Shown in pieces: positions 60,244 through 64,000 of a stretch of DNA of 64,000 nt. The notes below the pieces were generated by a model that saw only the letters and a list, made by a program, of their open reading frames with translations, ran no database searches and was not told where the DNA came from. This stretch comes from CAYNRE01 sp964399535 (GTDB lineage Bacteria; Planctomycetota; Planctomycetia; Pirellulales; CAYNRE01), in contig CAYNRE010000071.1 of the NCBI GenBank assembly GCA_964399535.1, positions 1-64,000 of the forward strand. Direction: 5' to 3'. How positions within the stretch are numbered: the stretch's first letter is position 1; each line of letters starts with the position of its first letter. The position numbers and the translations under genes are program-made.

Positions 60244-61599
60244 ATGCGTTCACCGAGGGAACATCCTCAGTTGCCCGTAGAACCGATTCACCGGATGGTT
60301 GCCCCGGTGGTCGGCTTTATGCAGATCGAGGCGGCCAGCGGTTTCGTCCTTCTGTCGGCGTCGGTCGCGGCGTTGGTGTTGGCCAATTCTCCCATCGCGC
60401 CGCAGTACTTCGATTTCTGGCGCACGCCGGTCGACCTGCGGGTGGGTGATTTCCATTTTCATCAATCGCTCCTGCACCTGCTCAACGATGGCCTGATGGC
60501 CATTTTCTTCTTCGTCGTCGGGCTAGAGGTGAAGCGAGAACTGGTGCTGGGCGAGCTGCGCGATTTCCGGCGGGCCGCATTTCCGCTCGCGGCGGCCGTC
60601 GGAGGGATGATCGCGCCGGCCGCCGTTTTTCTCGCGCTGCAAGCGGGGCAGCCTGCGGAACGTGGGTGGGGAATTCCCATGGCCACGGACATCGCTTTTG
60701 TCGTGGGTTGCCTGGCCGTGTTGGGCAAGCGGGTTCCCCAAAGCCTGCGAATCATGCTGTTGTCGTTGGCCATTGCCGACGACATCGGTGCAATCCTGGT
60801 CATCGCCCTCGGTTACGCCAGCGGAATCAGCCTTGGCTGGCTTGGACTCTGCGTGATGATGATCGCCGTGGTCTCGCTGTTCGCACGGCTGGGCGTGCGC
60901 AGCATCGCAATGTATTGGCTGCTGGGGGCCGGGGTCTGGTTCACCTGTCATGAATCGGGCGTTCATTCCACGATTGCCGGGGTGGTGCTGGGCATGATGA
61001 CTCCCGCCCGCAGCTACGTCAGCGACCATGTCTTCAAGCAGTTTCTCGAGCGGGCCCGGGAAGTGCTTCGCACGGACGACGAGGTGGAAATGCCGCATCG
61101 CCCCGAGGAAGTCGAGTTGCTGCGTCGCGTAACGCGCGAGGCCATTTCCCCCTTGGAATACCTGGAAGCGAGGTTGCATCCCTGGGTGAGCTTTGCCATT
61201 CTGCCGGCCTTTGCGCTGGCGAACGCGGGAGTTGCCATTGGCGCCGACCAGTCGTCCGCTTCCGTGGCGCTGGCCGTCATGCTCGGTTTGGTGCTCGGCA
61301 AGCCGCTGGGGATCTTCGCTCTGAGCTGGGTGGCCGTAAAGATCGGGCTGGCGCGGTTGCCCGAGCACACCAGTTGGGGCATGATCCTCGGAGCCGGGTG
61401 CCTGGCGGGGATCGGCTTCACCATGTCGCTGTTCATCGCCGGCATTGCCCTCGAGGGTGACGATCTCAATGCCGCGAAGATCGGAATTCTTGGCGGATCA
61501 GTCTCGAGCGCCGTCACCGGCATGGGCATCTTGTGGTGGCGGACGCGACGGGGCCTCGGAAATCGGTTCGCCGATCACGACCCCCATGGCGTGAATTGA
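60244..61599 (+). CDS. nhaA: Na+/H+ antiporter NhaA
   Basis: 451 residues. About 12 membrane helices. Active-site Asp residues: Asp149 (MATDIAFV) and Asp179-Asp180 (IADDIGAI), with the spacing of E. coli Asp133 and Asp163-Asp164; LGKPLGI carries the later Lys, and FFFVVGLEVKREL is the family signature. It exports sodium in exchange for protons at alkaline pH. It lies between direct repeats of the mcsB 3' end, and looks slightly less GC-rich than its neighbours, so it was probably acquired. GGAG lies 12 bases upstream. Confidence 0.96.
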   Translation: MRSPREHPQLPVEPIHRMVAPVVGFMQIEAASGFVLLSASVAALVLANSPIAPQYFDFWRTPVDLRVGDFHFHQSLLHLLNDGLMAIFFFVVGLEVKRELVLGELRDFRRAAFPLAAAVGGMIAPAAVFLALQAGQPAERGWGIPMATDIAFVVGCLAVLGKRVPQSLRIMLLSLAIADDIGAILVIALGYASGISLGWLGLCVMMIAVVSLFARLGVRSIAMYWLLGAGVWFTCHESGVHSTIAGVVLGMMTPARSYVSDHVFKQFLERAREVLRTDDEVEMPHRPEEVELLRRVTREAISPLEYLEARLHPWVSFAILPAFALANAGVAIGADQSSASVALAVMLGLVLGKPLGIFALSWVAVKIGLARLPEHTSWGMILGAGCLAGIGFTMSLFIAGIALEGDDLNAAKIGILGGSVSSAVTGMGILWWRTRRGLGNRFADHDPHGVN

Positions 61600-61816
61600 G
61601 CCGGTGATCAACCCACGGCCCCCCATCACCCGACCGTGCCAGACTCAGCAGCCACGATGAAGGCTCGTTGCGTGCCAAGCGCGGCATCGGTGGTTCCCAC
61701 GCTTTGTCCGAGCGTCGACGCAGACCCTAGCCCCCGTGGGTTTTGCAAAGATGGCGAAGGTTGCCCGATCCGTTGACGAGCCTTGCGACCCCTGGCCGCG
61801 ATGGTCGTGCCCTCTC

Positions 61817-61905
61817 GCTCGAGGCCGCTCAGCGCAACGCGGAGCGAGCGCGGTATCTCAGGCGGCTGCTGAATCGCGACCAGGCCTCGCCCGGCGAAAA
61901 GAACT
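61817..61905 (+). repeat. Direct repeat, copy B: orphan copy of the mcsB 3' end
   Basis: Repeats 60003-60091. Read in frame, its codons encode Leu-Glu-Ala-Ala-Gln-Arg-Asn then the same peptide as mcsB through Gly-Glu-Lys-Asn, then TAA. Coding changes are Thr to Ala and Glu to Gln; the other two are silent. The sequence upstream of it does not match mcsB, so only the last 29 codons are duplicated. Confidence 0.9.
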
Positions 61906-61923
61906 AAGGGCACGGCGCCGAAA

Positions 61924-61963
61924 GCCCCTCAGGGGCGGCCCTCTCCCGCACGCCCGGGAGAGG
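61924..61963. terminator. Two hairpins between convergent genes, candidate bidirectional terminator
   Basis: GCCCCT-C-AGGGGC (61924-61936) and CCTCTCCCG, six-base loop, CGGGAGAGG (61940-61963). They lie between nhaA (plus) and the 62017 gene (minus). No T-run follows, so a standard intrinsic terminator is not shown. Confidence 0.4.
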
Positions 61964-62016
61964 CGACTCGGTGCGGCTTGTGGAAAACCCTCGCCCCGCG
62001 CAGGGCAGCTTCCGCT

Positions 62017-63522
62017 CTAAAACTCGCGCTGAAACCGCTCGGTCATCGTGCGGCGAATCTGGGCGGTCAAATCGTCGATCTGCTGCATCGCGCTCAGATA
62101 CCCCTGCTGGCTTGTGGCGCGGGCCTGGGTGTCGGACTGGCGGGCCCCGTAGTTGGGCGTGTTTACTCCCCGGACGCCGTAGTAGCGGTAGTAGTTGGTG
62201 TACGACCCCGGTTGGCCTGCCCGCGCTACTCCGGCCCGCATGGCGGCCTCGCGCGAGCCCAGGCTCGATCCGCGCAGCAGCGCGGCGACTTGCATGCCAT
62301 AGTCGATCAGCTCCGGATCGACGTTCAAAATCGGCAGGTCATTGATCTTTCGCGCTACCCGCTCGTCGTGCTCGGCCCGGTTGCCGGGTGATTTGGGCGA
62401 AAAATCGCGAACTTCGTCCAGTATCTTCCGCACCGAATCGAAATAGCGCTTCGAGGCCGCGGCCTGAGTGTCGGACTGCGAGGGGGTCTCACTGGCACTC
62501 GGCGGCGAAGGCGAAACGGTCATCGAACCGACCAAGCGCGGGCTGCGCAGCACGTCGAGCACCCGGGCCAGAGATTTAGGAGTCAGCTCGCCGGAAAGCG
62601 AGTAAGAGTCGTCGTCGACCCGGGCCTGCCATCGTTCGATTTCCGGCACCGGCAGGCCGCGCGCTTCGAGTATTTCGGCGACGAGCCGTTTACCGAGCGA
62701 CTCCAGTGCCTCGGGCCGGGCCGAGAAATCGAGCTGCAGTTTGCCGGTCAGGCCGTCGCGGGCGCGGACCGCAAAGTAAAGGCCCCGCAACTCGCTCGCC
62801 AGTTGGGAAGCGGCCTCGAGTTGCCGGGGCGAGGCGGCCAGGTCCGGCATGCCCTCCAGTTTCTTCCGCGCCTGAACCGGCGAAATGGCCCCCCGCAGTT
62901 CAATTGCCAGAAACAGCGGAATATCGTCGGTCGAGTAACGAGTGATCGAGGTCAGGTACGAGCCCAACCCAACCAGGTCCTCGTCGGCGACCAACTGCAG
63001 CCAGCGAGCCACGAGTTGGCGATTGGCCGGGCGAATCGCCACGATCTGATTCGGTTTCAGGGCGGGCAGAAAGTAGGCGTTGCGCGGCGACCAGACGGCC
63101 TGGCGCCCGCCGATGTCGTCCAGGTAGCCGTCCTCGGATCGGGCGACCTGACTGGGATCGATCGCCGCCTTGGTGTGAGCCACCGCGATCTCCCAGTTGG
63201 GCTCGAGAGCGTCGAGATCGAGCTGCGCGGCCAGCACCAATTGCTCGATTTGGCCGGAAGAGCCCGAATCGTATTGCTCCAGAAACTCGGCAATCGGCCT
63301 GGTTTCGCCGCGGCCCTCTTGCGCCAGGCCGCGCAAGGCGGCCAGGTCGATCAGCCCGATGGCGTTGGCCCGCTCCGGCAGGTGCGCCAACTCGCTCGGC
63401 CAACCGGCCCAAACCATGGCCGCGGAAGTCGCCAGGCCGACCAAGGCCAGCCCGAGGACGCGGCCGAGTGGTCGGCGGCGATGGGCCGCGGATTGCGATC
63501 GGCGGTTGTACTGGAAAGCCAT
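62017..63522 (-). CDS. Hypothetical exported or membrane-anchored protein
   Basis: 501 residues from the ATG at 63522; the frame is open upstream but reads poorly. A basic start then a hydrophobic stretch (about 22-40) indicates a signal anchor. The main body (about 45-330) has many alternating beta and helical segments and no known motif. A Ser/Pro-rich linker follows, then a region rich in Tyr, Gly and Arg near residues 440-475. I do not recognise it. It is convergent with nhaA. Confidence 0.65.
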   Translation of the reverse strand: MAFQYNRRSQSAAHRRRPLGRVLGLALVGLATSAAMVWAGWPSELAHLPERANAIGLIDLAALRGLAQEGRGETRPIAEFLEQYDSGSSGQIEQLVLAAQLDLDALEPNWEIAVAHTKAAIDPSQVARSEDGYLDDIGGRQAVWSPRNAYFLPALKPNQIVAIRPANRQLVARWLQLVADEDLVGLGSYLTSITRYSTDDIPLFLAIELRGAISPVQARKKLEGMPDLAASPRQLEAASQLASELRGLYFAVRARDGLTGKLQLDFSARPEALESLGKRLVAEILEARGLPVPEIERWQARVDDDSYSLSGELTPKSLARVLDVLRSPRLVGSMTVSPSPPSASETPSQSDTQAAASKRYFDSVRKILDEVRDFSPKSPGNRAEHDERVARKINDLPILNVDPELIDYGMQVAALLRGSSLGSREAAMRAGVARAGQPGSYTNYYRYYGVRGVNTPNYGARQSDTQARATSQQGYLSAMQQIDDLTAQIRRTMTERFQREF

Positions 63523-63672
63523 GGTTCGCGTGGTCTCCCCCACAAGGTACGAGGTCGATTGCCGTCCGGCGACGCCTGGGCGTCCACGCCGATCGACGCC
63601 GCCGCCGCTGCAGCGCTCGGACAGCTTAACGCCCTGAGAGCGGGTCACCAAGTTGCGATCAACCGGCAGGAT

Positions 63673-64000
63673 TCAACCGCGCTTTTCACCGGAGGAACCG
63701 GCCTGGTCCAGGGCCCCGCGCATGTCGCCCGGCGAAGCGGCCCTCCGCAAGGCATCGAGCACCGAGGGCTCGTGGCACAGGCGGGCCAATTGCTTGAGCA
63801 GCCCCAGTTGCGTCTCGGGCTGTTCGGCCGGGGTAACCAGCAGGAAGACGAGCTGAACCGTTTGCGGCGAATCGAGCGAGAACACGATACCCTCCTGGCT
63901 GCGACCGAAAACCACGACGGGCGACGCCAGGCCTGCGCAGCGGGCGTGCGGAATCGCGACCCCGTTGCCCAAATCGGTCGAAACCTGGTCTTCGCGGGCC
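63673..64000 (-). CDS. PTS EIIA type-2 (PtsN-like) domain protein (partial, continues beyond the window)
   Basis: The frame runs off the right edge; 108 residues are visible. The active-site block is VAIPHAR, whose His receives the phosphoryl group, preceded by Val-Ser-Thr-Asp-Leu-Gly-Asn-Gly. A hydrophobic VQLVFLLVTPAEQPETQLGL stretch is typical. It may be a nitrogen-PTS regulator or a domain of a larger protein, such as a Na+/H+ antiporter or a two-domain kinase; the missing N-terminus cannot be judged. Confidence 0.85.
   Translation of the reverse strand, partial: AREDQVSTDLGNGVAIPHARCAGLASPVVVFGRSQEGIVFSLDSPQTVQLVFLLVTPAEQPETQLGLLKQLARLCHEPSVLDALRRAASPGDMRGALDQAGSSGEKRG

Larger units (their letters stand above)
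61600..62016. other. 417-bp region between nhaA and a convergent gene
   Basis: No complete gene. It contains the second copy of the mcsB 3' end at 61817-61905 (a 29-codon orphan fragment ending in TAA) and a hairpin region at 61924-61963. Confidence 0.6.

Noticed and set aside
1..64000. tRNA, rRNA, CRISPR array, insertion sequence or prophage
   Set aside because: No cloverleaf-type TpsiC signature, spaced repeat array, transposase or integrase motif was seen by eye; a tRNA or covariance-model search could still find something missed.

Overview
The window is 64 kb of GC-rich bacterial chromosome. It most resembles a planctomycete, probably of the Pirellulales type. The reasons are a Ser/Thr kinase with a planctomycete-style N-terminal extension and a C-terminal PQQ-like propeller, a DnaA with an altered box-binding signature, a PEP-CTERM-sorted SGNH hydrolase, several large secreted proteins with Ala/Pro/Glu-rich tails, and an McsA/McsB pair in a Gram-negative gene setting. 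This assignment rests on family recognition, not on a search. I found no rRNA, tRNA, CRISPR array, insertion sequence or phage gene.

Bases 1 to about 3200 are accessory DNA with visibly lower GC. They hold the C-terminal end of a probable polymorphic toxin, a DUF4279 immunity-like gene, an orphan gene, and a truncated gene fused to unrelated sequence. Two degenerate copies of a 68-bp coding fragment lie 402 bp apart.

Bases 3200 to 20386 carry genes on the plus strand: a membrane-anchored Gfo/Idh-like protein, an amidase, a small exported protein, and then a long probable operon. That operon encodes a secreted terpene-cyclase-fold/HEAT protein, a TonB-like membrane protein, a TolQ/ExbB homologue, two TolR/ExbD homologues (one with an N-terminal zinc ribbon), a 1456-residue Ser/Thr kinase, an oligopeptide-binding-type protein with no transporter beside it, and a secreted unknown. 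It looks like an envelope-spanning, proton-driven machine with a signalling kinase, and it is the best candidate here for an undescribed system.

Bases 20661 to 33924 are mostly core genes: a divergent MmyB-type regulator and DUF2834-like membrane protein, nusB-ribH-rho, coaE-polA, a coiled-coil membrane protein with a possible BRCT-like end, xdhC with a MobA-like nucleotidyltransferase, and an HD-GYP protein. Bases 34182 to 39542 encode a lipoprotein plus an ABC-2 exporter (ATPase and permease), reminiscent of gliding-type Gld transporters. Then follow a PEP-CTERM SGNH hydrolase, an alkaline-phosphatase-superfamily enzyme, and a minus-strand catabolic set (GntP permease, iron alcohol dehydrogenase, aldehyde dehydrogenase).

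Bases 47237 to 64000 hold a glyoxalase-like protein, dnaA, a GNAT enzyme, a double-PDZ protein, an inositol/histidinol-phosphatase, an Rrf2 regulator, lspA with a DksA/TraR zinc-finger gene, thrC-dapB, mcsA-mcsB, nhaA, an unknown exported protein and a partial PTS EIIA. The nhaA gene sits between two 89-bp direct repeats of the 3' end of mcsB, so it looks like an insertion that regenerated the end of its target gene.
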